A stretch of DNA of 64,000 bases from Streptomyces agglomeratus (GTDB lineage: Bacteria; Actinomycetota; Actinomycetes; Streptomycetales; Streptomycetaceae). The notes below the pieces were generated by a model. That model was not told where the DNA came from, ran no database searches, and saw only the letters and a list, made by a program, of their open reading frames with translations. This document shows, one piece after another, positions 1-8,932 of the stretch; the stretch's first letter is position 1, and each line of letters starts with the position of its first letter. The stretch covers positions 7,570,501-7,634,500 of the forward strand of contig NZ_MEHJ01000001.1 of NCBI RefSeq assembly GCF_001746415.1, written 5' to 3'. The position numbers and the translations under genes were made by a program.

Positions 1-469
1 CGGGACGCTCCAGCGGCGGCTCCCCGCCGAGCGCGTCGAGGCGCACCCAGGCGAGTACGCCGTCGTCGTGGGCGGGCAGCGGGTCCCAGCCCGCGAAGGG
101 CCCACCGTCCAGGGACAGCCCGTGCCAGTGACACACGACGGTGCCGCACACGACCCGCGCGTCCCGCAGGGGCGCCCCCAGGTGGGGGCACGCTCCCGGC
201 CCCGCCCTCAGCTCGCCCGCCTCGGTGCGCCAGGCGATGACCTCCACCCCTCCGACGGTCCGCCCGAACGGCCGCCCGCCGCGACCGATGTCGCGCGAGG
301 CCCCGAGCACGTACCAGTTGCCCGACGGCCGTGCCGCCGAGCGCTTGAGGGCGTCCGCGATGATCGACGGTCTGGCGTCACGCCAGGTGGGCGTCTGGTG
401 CTCCCAGCGGACCGGGCGCGCCGACCGCAACGGCAGCGCACGGCGCCGCTGCCTCGGACTGTCCGTCAT
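1..469 (-). CDS. Rieske [2Fe-2S] protein of the carotenoid cluster (3' end outside window)
   Basis: The visible 156 residues start MTDSPRQRRRALPLRSARPV. They contain a Rieske cluster motif pair, CPHLGA followed by CHWHG, at about residues 94-99 and 112-116, which binds a [2Fe-2S] centre through two Cys and two His. The gene lies 13 bp downstream of crtB on the same strand, so it is probably the fourth gene of the crt operon. Streptomyces carotenoid clusters commonly carry a Rieske-domain protein (DUF5914-type) at this position, and an oxidative step on the carotenoid is a reasonable inference. The C-terminal part lies beyond the left edge, so catalytic residues outside the Rieske domain cannot be checked. 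Confidence 0.8.
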   Translation of the reverse strand, partial: MTDSPRQRRRALPLRSARPVRWEHQTPTWRDARPSIIADALKRSAARPSGNWYVLGASRDIGRGGRPFGRTVGGVEVIAWRTEAGELRAGPGACPHLGAPLRDARVVCGTVVCHWHGLSLDGGPFAGWDPLPAHDDGVLAWVRLDALGGEPPLERP

Positions 470-482
470 GTGTACCTGCCTC

Positions 483-1481
483 CTACGGCCTGCGATGGGT
501 GAGTTGCCGGCGGTGGCCTTCCGGGGCGGCCCTGGGGGAGCGGAGCGGCGGCGGGCGCAGGCGCGCGCAGAGGATGCCGGCGAGCCCGGTGAGTGCCACG
601 GCCGCCCGCCGGCGCCGCGGCACCACCGACCGCCGCTGGACGACGGCGTAACCGTCGCCCGCGATGGCGTCGAGGATGCCGCCGTACAGCGTGAACGCCG
701 TCCGGATGCAGGGGCGGACGCGGGGTTCGAGCATGGCGATGCCCGGTTCGGCTTCCCGGTAGACGCTCCGCGTGAGGGCCGCCGCGGCTTCGAGCGCGGC
801 GCGGATCCGTGGGTCCGTCCGGCCTGTGGCGCGGCTCCACTCCAGCAGGTCACGGTGCGCTCCGTGCGCCGCGAGCAGGTCGGCGGGCAGATACACCCGC
901 CCCCGGTCGAGGTCCTCTCCGACATCGCGCAGGAAGTTCGTGAGCTGGAACGCGACGCCCAGGGCGGCGGCGTGCGGTGCCGCCACGTCCCGGGGCACCA
1001 CCGTGCCGAGCACCGGCAGCATCTGGAGGCCGATGACCGCGGCGGACCCGTGCATGTACGCCCTGAGATCGTCGTACGTCGCGTAGTCCGTGATGGTGAG
1101 GTCGTCGCGCATGGAGGTCATGAAGTCGGCGAAGTGCTCGTGCGGGATGCCGTAGGTCCGTGCCGTGTCGGCCAGGGCCCGCACCACGGGCTCCGCGCTC
1201 CGGCCGGTACGCAGCCCGGCGCCGAGCTCTCCCTCCAGCTCCGTGAGCCGCTTGTCGCGTACTCCGGGCGCCTGCTCCGACGCCAGGTCGTCCACGATGT
1301 CGTCGGCCCAGCGCGCGAAACCGTACAGCGCGTGGACCGCCGGCCGCCGGCGGGCGGGCAGCAGGCGCGTGGCGAGGAAGTACGTCCTGCCGTGCCGGGC
1401 GTTGAGCCGCCGGCAGTGGGCGTACGCCGCGCGCAGGCCGGGGTCCGCGATACGTGCGGAGTCGAGTTCCCGTCGTGTCAT
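483..1481 (-). CDS. crtB: Phytoene synthase
   Basis: 332 residues, the usual length for squalene/phytoene synthases. The enzyme condenses two geranylgeranyl diphosphates to phytoene, the first committed carotenoid step. The first aspartate-rich motif is visible in [10 protein letters not shown] (near residue 55) and the second in [18 protein letters not shown] (near residue 185). The start chosen is the ATG giving [10 protein letters not shown], because homology begins there although the frame is open 85 codons further upstream. It sits 13 bp downstream of the crtI stop and is followed by the Rieske gene, consistent with one operon. The C-terminal 40 residues are Arg/Pro-rich and probably disordered. 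Confidence 0.95.
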   Translation of the reverse strand: MTRRELDSARIADPGLRAAYAHCRRLNARHGRTYFLATRLLPARRRPAVHALYGFARWADDIVDDLASEQAPGVRDKRLTELEGELGAGLRTGRSAEPVVRALADTARTYGIPHEHFADFMTSMRDDLTITDYATYDDLRAYMHGSAAVIGLQMLPVLGTVVPRDVAAPHAAALGVAFQLTNFLRDVGEDLDRGRVYLPADLLAAHGAHRDLLEWSRATGRTDPRIRAALEAAAALTRSVYREAEPGIAMLEPRVRPCIRTAFTLYGGILDAIAGDGYAVVQRRSVVPRRRRAAVALTGLAGILCARLRPPPLRSPRAAPEGHRRQLTHRRP

Positions 1482-1494
1482 GAACGCACGCCTC

Positions 1495-2976
1495 TCAGAA
1501 TCCGGTGATGCGGGCCGCCGCCAGCTTTCCGCTGATGAGCACGGTGGGTACGCCCACGCCCGGAGTCGTTCCGCAGCCGGCCAGTACGGCGTTGTCGATG
1601 CCCGCGACGAGGTTGCGCGGCCGGAACGGGCCGGTCTGCGCGAAGGTGTGGGCCGCGGAGAACGGGGTGCCGGCCGCGTGCCCCTGGGCTGTCCAGTCGG
1701 CGGGGGTGATGAGCTGTTCCTCCTCGATGGCGTCACCGAATCCGTCCAGCCCGCGTTTCTCCAGCTCTTGAACGAGGCTGTCGCGGTAGCGGGGGGCGAG
1801 TTCTCCCCATGCGGCGGCCGACGGGCCGACCGCCGTGTTCGGGCAGGGAGCGAGGACGTAGTGAAGGTGCCTGCCCTCCGGTGCCAGCGCCGGGTCGTGA
1901 GCCGTGGGCCGGGAGACGAGCAGCGACGGATCGCTCATCAGCTGCCCGGTACGGGTGATCTCGTCGAAGGTGCGTTCCCACGCGTGCCCGAAGGAGATGG
2001 TGTGGTGGCCGAGCTGCGGCCACGTGCGGCGCGTACCCGCGTGGAGGATGACCGCCGACGGCGAGTGCGTCAGGCGGACCGGGCGGCGCGGCGTGCGGCC
2101 CAGCAGGCGGTAGACGACCGGGAGATCGGGCGTGAGGACCGCCGCGTCGCACGCCAGGTCCGGCGAACCGGCGAGCCGCACCGCGGTGACGCGGCCTCCC
2201 GAGAGCCTGAGTCCGCTGACCTCGCTGCCGTAACGGAACTCCGCCCCGGCGTCCTGGGCGGCGTCCGCCATCGCCTCGGGCAGCGCGTGCATCCCGCCTT
2301 TGGGGAAGTACACGCCGGCCACGGTGTCCATGTACGCGATGACGGCGTAGGCGGCGAGCGCCCGGGCCGGCGGGACACCCGCGTACAGCGACTGGAAGGA
2401 GAACACCCGCCGCAGCCGGGGGTCCTTGATGTACCGTCCGATCTGCGCGTCCAGCCGGCCGAATCCCCGCAGCGCGGCGAGCCGGGCCAGATCGCGGTGC
2501 AGGAGCTGGAAGGGTGAGTCGAAGTTCGTGTCGATGAACCGCCGCATCTGCGCTTCGTAGAGCGACCGCAGCCACTGCCGCAGCCTGCGGTAGCCCTCCG
2601 CCTCCCGCGGACCGGCGAAGGCCCGGACCTCCTCGGCCATCGCCTCGCCGTCGGTGTGCACGTCGAGGCCGGAACCGTCGGCGAACCGCGCCCGGTACGC
2701 GGGATGCAGCTCGACGAGGTCGACCCGCCCGGCCAGCGAGTCGCCCACCGCGGCGAACGCCTCGTCGGCGAGGTGGGGCATGGTGAGCACGGTCGGGCCG
2801 GTGTCGAGGAGGTAGCCGCCCAAACGGGTGCGTCCCGCGCGGCCGCCCGGCCGGTCCCCTCTCTCCACCACGGTCACCCGGCGGCCGCTGCCCAGCAGAT
2901 GCAGCGTGGCGGCGAGCCCGGACAGCCCGGCGCCCACGACGACCACATGGTCCGTACGGCCGGGAACGGTTCTCAT
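1495..2976 (-). CDS. crtI: Phytoene desaturase
   Basis: 493 residues, normal for CrtI. An N-terminal FAD-binding dinucleotide fold is visible ([20 protein letters not shown], with GxGxxG), followed by [11 protein letters not shown], typical of the bacterial phytoene desaturase family. The C-terminal FAD motif [18 protein letters not shown] is also present. The enzyme introduces double bonds into phytoene towards lycopene at the membrane. Its start codon overlaps the crtE stop (ATGA), indicating translational coupling, and crtB follows after 13 bp. Confidence 0.95.
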   Translation of the reverse strand: MRTVPGRTDHVVVVGAGLSGLAATLHLLGSGRRVTVVERGDRPGGRAGRTRLGGYLLDTGPTVLTMPHLADEAFAAVGDSLAGRVDLVELHPAYRARFADGSGLDVHTDGEAMAEEVRAFAGPREAEGYRRLRQWLRSLYEAQMRRFIDTNFDSPFQLLHRDLARLAALRGFGRLDAQIGRYIKDPRLRRVFSFQSLYAGVPPARALAAYAVIAYMDTVAGVYFPKGGMHALPEAMADAAQDAGAEFRYGSEVSGLRLSGGRVTAVRLAGSPDLACDAAVLTPDLPVVYRLLGRTPRRPVRLTHSPSAVILHAGTRRTWPQLGHHTISFGHAWERTFDEITRTGQLMSDPSLLVSRPTAHDPALAPEGRHLHYVLAPCPNTAVGPSAAAWGELAPRYRDSLVQELEKRGLDGFGDAIEEEQLITPADWTAQGHAAGTPFSAAHTFAQTGPFRPRNLVAGIDNAVLAGCGTTPGVGVPTVLISGKLAAARITGF

Positions 2977-4151
2977 CGGGAGCCCTCCTCGCCCGACGGG
3001 TGCAGACCCGCCGCGGTACGGAACAGACTGCCGAGCGCTGCGACCGCTGCCGCCTCGCCGGGCAGTGCGGCCAAGTGGCGTTCACTGAGCCGGACCAACC
3101 GGCTGATCTCGGCTTCGACGACCCGCCGGGCACCGGTGCCCTCCACAGCCGCCCGCGCCCGCCTCACCTGCTCATCGGTCAGCGGCGGGTCGGCCACCCT
3201 CAGCGCCTCACCGGCCGGTACGTCGCCCGACTCGTCGGCCAGCCGCAGCGCGATCGCGCGCAGGTACGTCAGCTTCCCGTCGCGCAGGTCGTCGTCGGCG
3301 GGCTTGCCCGTACGCCCCGGATCACCGAACACGCCCAGGAGATCGTCCCTGAGCTGGAACGCCATACCGGCGCACCGGCCCGCCGACCGCAGTACGCCCA
3401 GGGTGCGGTCAGCGGCGCCCGCCAGCGCGGCGCCGAGCGCGAGCGGACGCTCGACGGTGTACAGCGCGCTCTTGAGGTGGGCGATGCGAACGGCCTCGTC
3501 GAGCGTCGTCGCACCCGTGGCCGCCGCTCGTACGTCGAGGTACTGGCCGGCCACCATCTCCCACCGCATGGCACGCCATTCGCGGTGCAGCGGCGCACCC
3601 CGCGGCGAGGACAGGGCAGTGGAGGCAAGGAGATCGTCGGCCCACGCGAGGGCCAGGTCGCCGACGAGAATGGCTCCGGCGGTGCCGTGGGACGCCGGCG
3701 AGCCGCGCATCCCCGCCCGGGCGTGCTGTCGTGCGAAGTCCTCGTGTACGGCCGCGGCCCCGCGGCGCACCGACGAGCGGTCCATGACGTCGTCGTGGAC
3801 CACGGCGCAGGTCTGGATCAGTTCGAGCGCCGCCGCGACACTCAGCACCTGCTCCGCCTCGCTGCCCCGGGCGTCGCCGCCGCAGGCCCGCCAGCCCCAC
3901 CAGAGGAACCGGGCCCTGAGCCGTTTGCCGCCGCGCAGGGCCATGTCGCGCAGCCGGCCGGCCAGCTCGTCGGCGGCCACCGCGTCCGTCCGGGCGGCTT
4001 CCGCCAGCCGTTCGCCCAGATACGCGCGCAGTACGTCTTCCACCGCGCCGGTCACGTCATGGTCGACCCGTCCCGTGGAGATGAACTCACCTGCCTGCCT
4101 TCCGCCGACCGCCGTGGGCGGGTCGTCTTCGGTCGCCTGAATGCCGAGCAT
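2973..4151 (-). CDS. crtE: Geranylgeranyl diphosphate synthase (polyprenyl synthetase)
   Basis: 392 residues. Trans-prenyltransferase motifs are clear: GGKRLRARF, then the first aspartate-rich motif in HDDVMDRS (near residue 119), and the second region FQLRDDLLGVFGD followed by a lysine (GKPADDDLRDGK). It supplies C20 diphosphate to CrtB. The start ATG (MLGIQATEDD) is preceded by AAGGGGG at a good distance. It is the first gene of the crt operon and overlaps crtI by 4 bp. Upstream lie a palindrome and two 15-bp direct repeats that are candidate regulatory sites for the LitR/LitS circuit. Confidence 0.93.
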   Translation of the reverse strand: MLGIQATEDDPPTAVGGRQAGEFISTGRVDHDVTGAVEDVLRAYLGERLAEAARTDAVAADELAGRLRDMALRGGKRLRARFLWWGWRACGGDARGSEAEQVLSVAAALELIQTCAVVHDDVMDRSSVRRGAAAVHEDFARQHARAGMRGSPASHGTAGAILVGDLALAWADDLLASTALSSPRGAPLHREWRAMRWEMVAGQYLDVRAAATGATTLDEAVRIAHLKSALYTVERPLALGAALAGAADRTLGVLRSAGRCAGMAFQLRDDLLGVFGDPGRTGKPADDDLRDGKLTYLRAIALRLADESGDVPAGEALRVADPPLTDEQVRRARAAVEGTGARRVVEAEISRLVRLSERHLAALPGEAAAVAALGSLFRTAAGLHPSGEEGSR

Positions 4152-4194
4152 GAGCCCCCTTCCGATTTTCCGACCGCGTCACCGGACACCGCTT

Positions 4195-4217
4195 CTTCCG
4201 TTCGGAAGGCGCTTCCG
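4195..4217. promoter_or_regulatory. Palindromic element upstream of crtE
   Basis: CTTCCG-TT-CGGAAG-GCG-CTTCCG: three alternating half-sites giving two overlapping inverted repeats, about 45-65 bp upstream of the crtE start. It could be an operator or a 5'-UTR hairpin. No binding factor is identified. Confidence 0.4.
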
Positions 4218-4231
4218 GATGCGCCTGAGGC

Positions 4232-4269
4232 GTTGCACACCGATGTCATGAGGGGTTGCACACCGATGT
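4232..4269. promoter_or_regulatory. Two 15-bp direct repeats in the crtE promoter region
   Basis: GTTGCACACCGATGT occurs perfectly twice (4232-4246 and 4255-4269), 23 bp start to start, so about two helical turns apart. In crtE orientation the repeat reads ACATCGGTGTGCAAC. The position 80-120 bp upstream of crtE suggests tandem binding sites for a regulator (LitR is the obvious candidate) or an upstream activator. This assignment is inference. Confidence 0.5.
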
Positions 4270-4326
4270 GTCGGGGTTTGCCGCGTGCCTGCTCGGCTGT
4301 CCGGTCCGCACGAGGTACCGCTGTGC

Positions 4327-4464
4327 TCAGCCGCCCGCGTCCGCCGAGCCGCTCAAGGGAGCGGACGTTCCCACGGTCCGGGGCTTCGCGGCCTGCCGTG
4401 TCATGGTCCGGGGCGTCACGGTCCGGGGCGTCATGGTCCGGTGCGTCACAAGCTGGTGGGTCAC
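4327..4464 (-). CDS. Possible 45-residue Thr-rich small protein with pentapeptide repeats
   Basis: Open frame starting GTG with GAGGAG about 6 bp upstream, encoding VTHQLVTHRTMTPRTVTPRT and about 25 more residues. The repeats TMTPR/TVTPR/TMTRQ come from 15-bp tandem repeats in the DNA. It lies between litR and crtE on the same strand as both. There is no recognised family, signal peptide or membrane segment. The good ribosome binding site is the only argument for translation, and it may be a chance frame through repetitive spacer DNA. Confidence 0.2.
   Translation of the reverse strand: MTHQLVTHRTMTPRTVTPRTMTRQAAKPRTVGTSAPLSGSADAGG
4401..4445. repeat. 15-bp tandem repeat, three copies plus degenerate copies
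   Basis: TCATGGTCCGGGGCG, TCACGGTCCGGGGCG and TCATGGTCCGGTGCG follow head to tail, with degenerate continuation to about 4470. They lie in the litR-crtE spacer. The period is a multiple of three, so a reading frame passes through unbroken. Confidence 0.8.
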
Positions 4465-4604
4465 GGTCGCTCCTCGCGCGGCGGGTTACTGATGTCAGGC
4501 AACCACCGGTGGCGGGGTCGCGCCCGGCCAGAGCCCGCGAACCGTACTCCGAACCGGCGAACTCTCCGCCCGCGCCCCCGCCGTTGCGCGGACGGTCCCC
4601 GCCG

Positions 4605-5642
4605 TTACGCGGACGGTCCGCCGGGCCTGCCGGTGAGGACCGACACCACCGCGTCCACCGCCTCCGCCAGGCCGGAGGGGCGCAGAGCGCCGGGCACGAC
4701 CGGAGCGGTCCATCCCGGTCCCACAGTGAGCACCGTGGGCCGGCGGCGCGCGCCCCGGACGCCCCACGTCATCCGTGCCACGTGCTGGGCGAGCGGCCGG
4801 CTCGCCGTCGTCCGGGACTGGGCCCACAGCGCCACAGCTCCCGGCCCTGTCCTGCGCACCGCTTCGACCAGCGCCTCCGCAGGCAACGCCGCGCCGAACA
4901 TGCGCACCGGCAGGTTCCGCTCGTGCAGGGCGGCGGCGAGAGCCTCGAGTGGCAGGGTGTGCGTTTCACCGGGGACGCAGGCGAGGACGGCGAAGTCCGC
5001 GGTGGAGACCTCGGCCGGAGCGCGCTGTCGGCGGTGCAGGGCGCTGGAGACGTGCCAGGACAGGAGATGCTCGACCTCGACGTACTTCTCCCCGGAGGTC
5101 TGCCATTTACGGCCGACTGCCCTGAGGGTCGGGACGATGATCTCCGCCCAGGCCGTCACGAGTCCGTGCTCGGCGATCACGGCTTCCAGCAGACGGTCGA
5201 CGGCGAACGCGTCGAGGCGCAGCGCCGCGCGTGCGAGACCCCTGCACTCCACTCGGGCGTCCTTCAACTGGAGCCCGCCGCCCGGATGGCCGCGCGGGAC
5301 GGGCCGCGTGGTCGGACTTCCCCGCCGTCTCGCCGCCGCGGTCCCTGGCGTGCGGCCGGAGGACGAGTCCGTCGGCTCCCGTTCCGGACGCGGCTGCGCA
5401 CGGGCGACGCGGGCGGCTTCGGCCGGCGGCACGCCGTCATGGGTGAGGGCGCGCATGCGCTCCAGTACGGCGAGGTCCGCGGCGGTCCAGCGCCGGTGCT
5501 TGCCGTCCTCGCGCGCGGCGGGCCCGATGCCGTACCGCCGGTCCCAGGAGCGCAACGTGGTCGGTGCCACGCCGAAGCGGCGCGCCACCGCCCCTGTGGT
5601 GAGACCGCCCGTCTCCGGGCGCGACCCCTCGGTCTCGTCCAT
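4605..5642 (-). CDS. litR: LitR-type light-responsive MerR regulator with B12-binding domain
   Basis: 345 residues. An N-terminal MerR helix-turn-helix is visible (TTGAVARRFGVAPTTLRSWDRRYGIG split across residues 15-40). After an Arg/Pro-rich linker comes a cobalamin-binding module with EVEHLLSWHV, matching the E-x-x-H signature of the CarH/LitR family, and a C-terminal Rossmann-like B12 half. Family knowledge: LitR uses adenosylcobalamin as chromophore and regulates litS and carotenoid genes in Streptomyces. The start MDETEGSRPE is chosen; an in-frame start 14 codons upstream would run into the inverted repeat shared with litS. It is divergent from litS and on the same strand as crtE. Confidence 0.88.
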   Translation of the reverse strand: MDETEGSRPETGGLTTGAVARRFGVAPTTLRSWDRRYGIGPAAREDGKHRRWTAADLAVLERMRALTHDGVPPAEAARVARAQPRPEREPTDSSSGRTPGTAAARRRGSPTTRPVPRGHPGGGLQLKDARVECRGLARAALRLDAFAVDRLLEAVIAEHGLVTAWAEIIVPTLRAVGRKWQTSGEKYVEVEHLLSWHVSSALHRRQRAPAEVSTADFAVLACVPGETHTLPLEALAAALHERNLPVRMFGAALPAEALVEAVRRTGPGAVALWAQSRTTASRPLAQHVARMTWGVRGARRRPTVLTVGPGWTAPVVPGALRPSGLAEAVDAVVSVLTGRPGGPSA

Positions 5643-5664
5643 ACGCCCACCATACGCCCGCGAT

Positions 5665-5698
5665 ACGACGCAGAACCGACGCATGTTGCCTGCGTCGT
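5665..5698. promoter_or_regulatory. Inverted repeat in the litR-litS divergent promoter
   Basis: ACGACGCAG (5665-5673) and CTGCGTCGT (5690-5698) are perfect inverted 9-mers. A third half-site CGACGCA (5677-5683) pairs with TGCGTCG (5691-5697). An ECF-like promoter pattern GAACC (5673-5677)-15 bp-CGTC (5693-5696) points towards litS. The layout fits an operator where LitR blocks litS transcription and its own, and possible litS autoregulation. Seen: the repeats. Inferred: the protein that binds. Confidence 0.55.
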
Positions 5699-5811
5699 TT
5701 TACCCGGCCGAGACTGAGGCCATCGCGCACCACCGGGCCGCCCCGAGCACCGGCCCGGGAGACCGGCCGCCCTCAGGACTTCCGGTCCGCCGACGCAGAA
5801 AGGAGCGAAGC

Positions 5812-6414
5812 ATGAGTACCACGCAGGTGAAGACCGCAATCAGCGCCCCGCACGCACCCGTCGACGCCACACGGGACTCGAGCGCTCCGGCAGGCGTACC
5901 GCTCCTCGACGACGAGCAGGAGTTCGCGGCGGTCTACCACCAGTGGGGCGCCCTCGTGTACACCATGGCCACGCGCTCGCTCGGCGACGCGAAAGAGGCC
6001 GAGGACGTCACGCAGCAGGTGTTCATGGCGGCATGGCGTGGGCGCGCCGGGTTCCGCCCACAGCGCGGCCCCCTGGGCGCCTGGCTGGTCGGCATCACCC
6101 GGCGCAAGATCGTCGACGCCCTGGCGGCGCGAACCCGCAGGGCGGAGATCGCCGGTGCCGCCGCGGCCGGCATCCCGGCGTACGGTCAGGCCGGTCAGGC
6201 CCCCGAAGCCGTGCTCGACCGCGTACTCGTCGCGGACGAGCTGCGCAGGCTTCCGCCGGCTCAGCGCGAGGTTCTCGCCCTCGCCTACTACGGCGACCTC
6301 ACCCACGCGCAGATCGCCGAGCGCACGGGCCTCCCGCTGGGCACCGTGAAGAGCCACGCGCGCCGCGGGATACACCTGCTGCGCCACCACATCGAGGAAG
6401 CCCAGGTCCACTGA
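5812..6414 (+). CDS. litS: ECF-type sigma factor LitS
   Basis: 200 residues with sigma-70 region 2 (FAAVYHQWGALVYTMATRSL, then EAEDVTQQVFMAAWR) and region 4 (LPPAQREVLALAYYGDLTHA, then TGLPLGTVKSHARRG). The divergent position next to litR and near crtE identifies it as LitS, which in Streptomyces directs light-induced carotenoid transcription. The ATG is preceded by AAAGGAG at a good distance. The N-terminal 35 residues are a low-complexity extension. There is no adjacent anti-sigma factor, consistent with control at transcription by LitR. Confidence 0.85.
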   Translation: MSTTQVKTAISAPHAPVDATRDSSAPAGVPLLDDEQEFAAVYHQWGALVYTMATRSLGDAKEAEDVTQQVFMAAWRGRAGFRPQRGPLGAWLVGITRRKIVDALAARTRRAEIAGAAAAGIPAYGQAGQAPEAVLDRVLVADELRRLPPAQREVLALAYYGDLTHAQIAERTGLPLGTVKSHARRGIHLLRHHIEEAQVH

Positions 6415-6614
6415 CCCCACGCTCCTACCGCCGGCCGGTGCGCCGTATCAGCGTGCCACCGTGCTCGGCCGAGGATGCTCCGACCGGACCTCCGCCGGGA
6501 ATCCGCGAAAAAATGTGCGCCGAAACTCATCCGGCGGGGGCGGGTTTCAGGAAGAGATTGATGTGACGGGCAGGACACCGGAGCCCGTCCCTCCTCCCAG
6601 CGAAGGTGAAGCTC

Positions 6615-7196
6615 ATGACCACCAACCGCTTCAGGGCTGTCGCCCTCACCGGAGCCGGTGCGTTCCTTCTCCCCGCCGCCCTGGTAGTCCTGGCCCCCGC
6701 GGCCCAGGCGGGGCCGATGGCGGAACCGTTCGGCCCCGCGTGTGCCTCTCTGCCGACCAGCGGTGAGGGAAGCGCCGCGGGCATGGCCGACGACCCGGTC
6801 GCCACCGCGGCGTCCAATAACCCTGCTCTGTCCACCCTGGCAAGCGCCGTCCAGAAGGCCGGACTGGCCGACACGCTGAACAACGCGCAGGACATCACGG
6901 TCTTCGCACCCACGAACGACGCCTTCAAGAAGATCCCGAAGGCCGACCTCGACAAGATACTCAACGACAAGGAGCAACTGAGAGATCTCCTCGAATACCA
7001 CGTGGTCAACGAGACGGTGACGGTGGACAAGCTGCCCGCCGGTTCGTTCGAGACCCTCCAGGGCGGCCGGCTGACGACCTCCGGATCCGGCGATGCGTTC
7101 ACGGTGAACGACTCTGCGAAGATCGTCTGCGGCGATGTCGCCACCGACAACGCGAGCGTCCACGTCATCGACACCGTGCTGATGCCGAAGTCCTGA
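6615..7196 (+). CDS. Secreted fasciclin (FAS1) domain protein
   Basis: 193 residues from the ATG chosen (MTTNRFRAVA); GAAGGTG lies at a suitable distance, and a GTG three codons earlier is less well placed. A signal peptide is evident (basic start, hydrophobic GAFLLPAALVVLAPAAQA, cleavage near AQA). The rest is one FAS1 domain: ALSTLASAVQKAGLADTL, then ITVFAPTNDAF, then LLEYHVVNETV. These domains mediate extracellular adhesion or matrix contacts. It is separated from litS by 200 bp, so probably has its own promoter. Confidence 0.85.
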   Translation: MTTNRFRAVALTGAGAFLLPAALVVLAPAAQAGPMAEPFGPACASLPTSGEGSAAGMADDPVATAASNNPALSTLASAVQKAGLADTLNNAQDITVFAPTNDAFKKIPKADLDKILNDKEQLRDLLEYHVVNETVTVDKLPAGSFETLQGGRLTTSGSGDAFTVNDSAKIVCGDVATDNASVHVIDTVLMPKS

Positions 7197-7503
7197 CGTG
7201 GCACCGCCACACACAGGCGGCAACTGCGCTCGCCGAGCGCGTGGTTGCGTGAGACCGGAGCGCCGTACGTATCTCATGGGCAGACCTACGGTCGCGACGG
7301 CCGTCCCCGTCGGCGGTTCGCCATGGGCACTGAGGTGGAGTTCATGGCGGACCGCCGGCACAACCTCTGGAGCGCCTACTACGACGAGGGCGTACCCCTC
7401 GGCCTGATCAGGCCGTGCCTGTACGCCATAACCGGTTGTGCCGGTAAGGTAGCGATCTTCGGTGGGCGGTAGCCGCCGGAGTCTCCTTAAGGCCGCGCCT
7501 ACG
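7197..7503. other. Intergenic region with one short hairpin
   Basis: GCGCTCG and CGAGCGC (7226-7240) form a compact inverted repeat 30 bp after the fasciclin stop, likely a terminator. Nothing else recognised. Confidence 0.4.
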
Positions 7504-8265
7504 ATGACGAACCACGACGCCACTCGCGCACGACTTCGGCTCGACGGTGCACTGGGCACCCTGGCCGACACCTTCCGCGGTATGACGGCCCGCTCCGACG
7601 AGAACCAGTGTGCCTGCCACTGGGGCAGCGCTGAGGAGCTCGCGCGGTTGAAGGTGCCGGACCTGGAACTGGACCCTGACCTTCTGCGTCGCACCTGGCA
7701 GGCCGGCGACTGGGACGACCACGGCGCGGTGCTGCGCCGCATCCTGCCCCAGTTCGCCCGGGCTCTTGTCAGCGGACTCGTGGAGCCTTTCTCCGGCATG
7801 GACGAGGTGGGACACTCCTTCGCTTGCGGCCGCTGGCAGCAGTGGCCGCCACAGCAGAGTGCGGCGGTGTGGGAATTCCTGCGTGCATGGTGGGCTCGTA
7901 CGCTCACCGAAACGAGGCCCTCCGTGCCCGTGCACGAGGTCCTCGCGCTGTGTGCCGAGGCGTCCGCCACGCTCACTCCCTGGCTCGCCACCTGGGAGGC
8001 ACTGGCACATCCCATGGCGGACCGGCACCTGGCCGAAGCAGTCGCCCACTGGGAGTACGACTTGCTGATGGACGAACACCCATGGGAGGTGTGGCGCGGC
8101 AACGAGGAGGAGCTGTGCTCCGAGCTGGCGGCCTGGCTGGCCCGCCACGCCTCTGCCCGGCTACGAGCGCGGAACGCTCCCGAGGAATTTCTCCACCGGG
8201 TTCGGCTGATCGGTCTCACCGGAACCGATCGCTGGGAGGACCCCCACTGGCCCAACTACCCCTGA
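7504..8265 (+). CDS. Hypothetical protein
   Basis: 253 residues from the ATG giving MTNHDATRARLRLDGALGTL. Composition and codon use are normal for the genome. The protein is Trp-rich (WDDHGAVLRRILPQF, WQQWPPQQSAAVWEFLRAWW), acidic and apparently all-helical. No signal peptide, membrane span or known motif was seen. Neighbours do not suggest an operon. I do not recognise the family. Confidence 0.7.
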   Translation: MTNHDATRARLRLDGALGTLADTFRGMTARSDENQCACHWGSAEELARLKVPDLELDPDLLRRTWQAGDWDDHGAVLRRILPQFARALVSGLVEPFSGMDEVGHSFACGRWQQWPPQQSAAVWEFLRAWWARTLTETRPSVPVHEVLALCAEASATLTPWLATWEALAHPMADRHLAEAVAHWEYDLLMDEHPWEVWRGNEEELCSELAAWLARHASARLRARNAPEEFLHRVRLIGLTGTDRWEDPHWPNYP

Positions 8266-8326
8266 CCGAACGGCGACGATGGACGATCGGGCGGCGCAGG
8301 GAAACGTCTGCGGGTAAACAACACCT

Positions 8327-8815
8327 ATGCAGACTTTTCTCCCCTTTGCCAGTTTCGCTGAATCGGCCGCCGTGCTCGACCCGAGGCGGCTCGGCAAGCA
8401 GCGGGTCGAAGCGCTGCAAGTACTCCGTGGTCTCATCGTTCCGGGCTACGGCTGGCGCAGGCATCCGGCGGTCCGCATGTGGGCCGGCTACGAGGAGGCG
8501 CTGGTCCGGTACGGGCTGGAAATGTGCCGGACGTGGACGCTGGAAGGGCGCGCCGATACGTGCGCCGCCACGCTGATGAGCGACTTCCTGGGCTGGACGC
8601 CGGGTGTGACCGTCCGCGCTCAGGACCGACTGGCGTCCGACGGCGACCTCCCGCCGTGGTTCGGCGCCTCGGCATTTCACCGCAGTCACCAGTCGGCGTT
8701 GCTGCGCAAGGAGCCGGACTTTTACCGCGATCGATTTCCCGGCGTGCCGGACGATCTGCCGTACGTCTGGCCGAGGTCGGACCGCGACCCGGAACCGGGG
8801 CCGGGTCCGGTGTGA
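8327..8815 (+). CDS. Pyrimidine dimer DNA glycosylase-like protein (MSMEG_6728-like)
   Basis: 162 residues. The N-terminus (MQTFLPFASFAESAAVLDPR, then RLGKQRVEALQVLRGL) resembles the T4 endonuclease V-like pyrimidine-dimer glycosylase family, in which an Arg/Lys-rich helix follows a conserved Leu-Asp. The mycobacterial relative is annotated as MSMEG_6728 family. A role in repair of UV-damaged DNA is possible, but the catalytic residues of T4 endonuclease V cannot be aligned with certainty. It is a single gene with short intergenic regions on both sides. Confidence 0.6.
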   Translation: MQTFLPFASFAESAAVLDPRRLGKQRVEALQVLRGLIVPGYGWRRHPAVRMWAGYEEALVRYGLEMCRTWTLEGRADTCAATLMSDFLGWTPGVTVRAQDRLASDGDLPPWFGASAFHRSHQSALLRKEPDFYRDRFPGVPDDLPYVWPRSDRDPEPGPGPV

Positions 8816-8932
8816 TGCGCCTCCCGCGCGCGGGCGGACGAGTGGTTCGTTGAGAGTTCGCTCGCCCGGCGGGAGCACGGAGCACGCGGCACGAGGCTGG
8901 CGCCGCGTCTTTTCGCGTGACACGCTGGCGGC

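Noticed and set aside
1165..2517. Long open frame on the plus strand opposite crtI and crtB
   Set aside because: Antisense shadow of strongly supported crt genes, typical of high-GC codon bias.
3000..5717. 905-codon open frame on the plus strand opposite crtE and litR
   Set aside because: No motif, mixed low-complexity composition, antisense to two well-supported genes.
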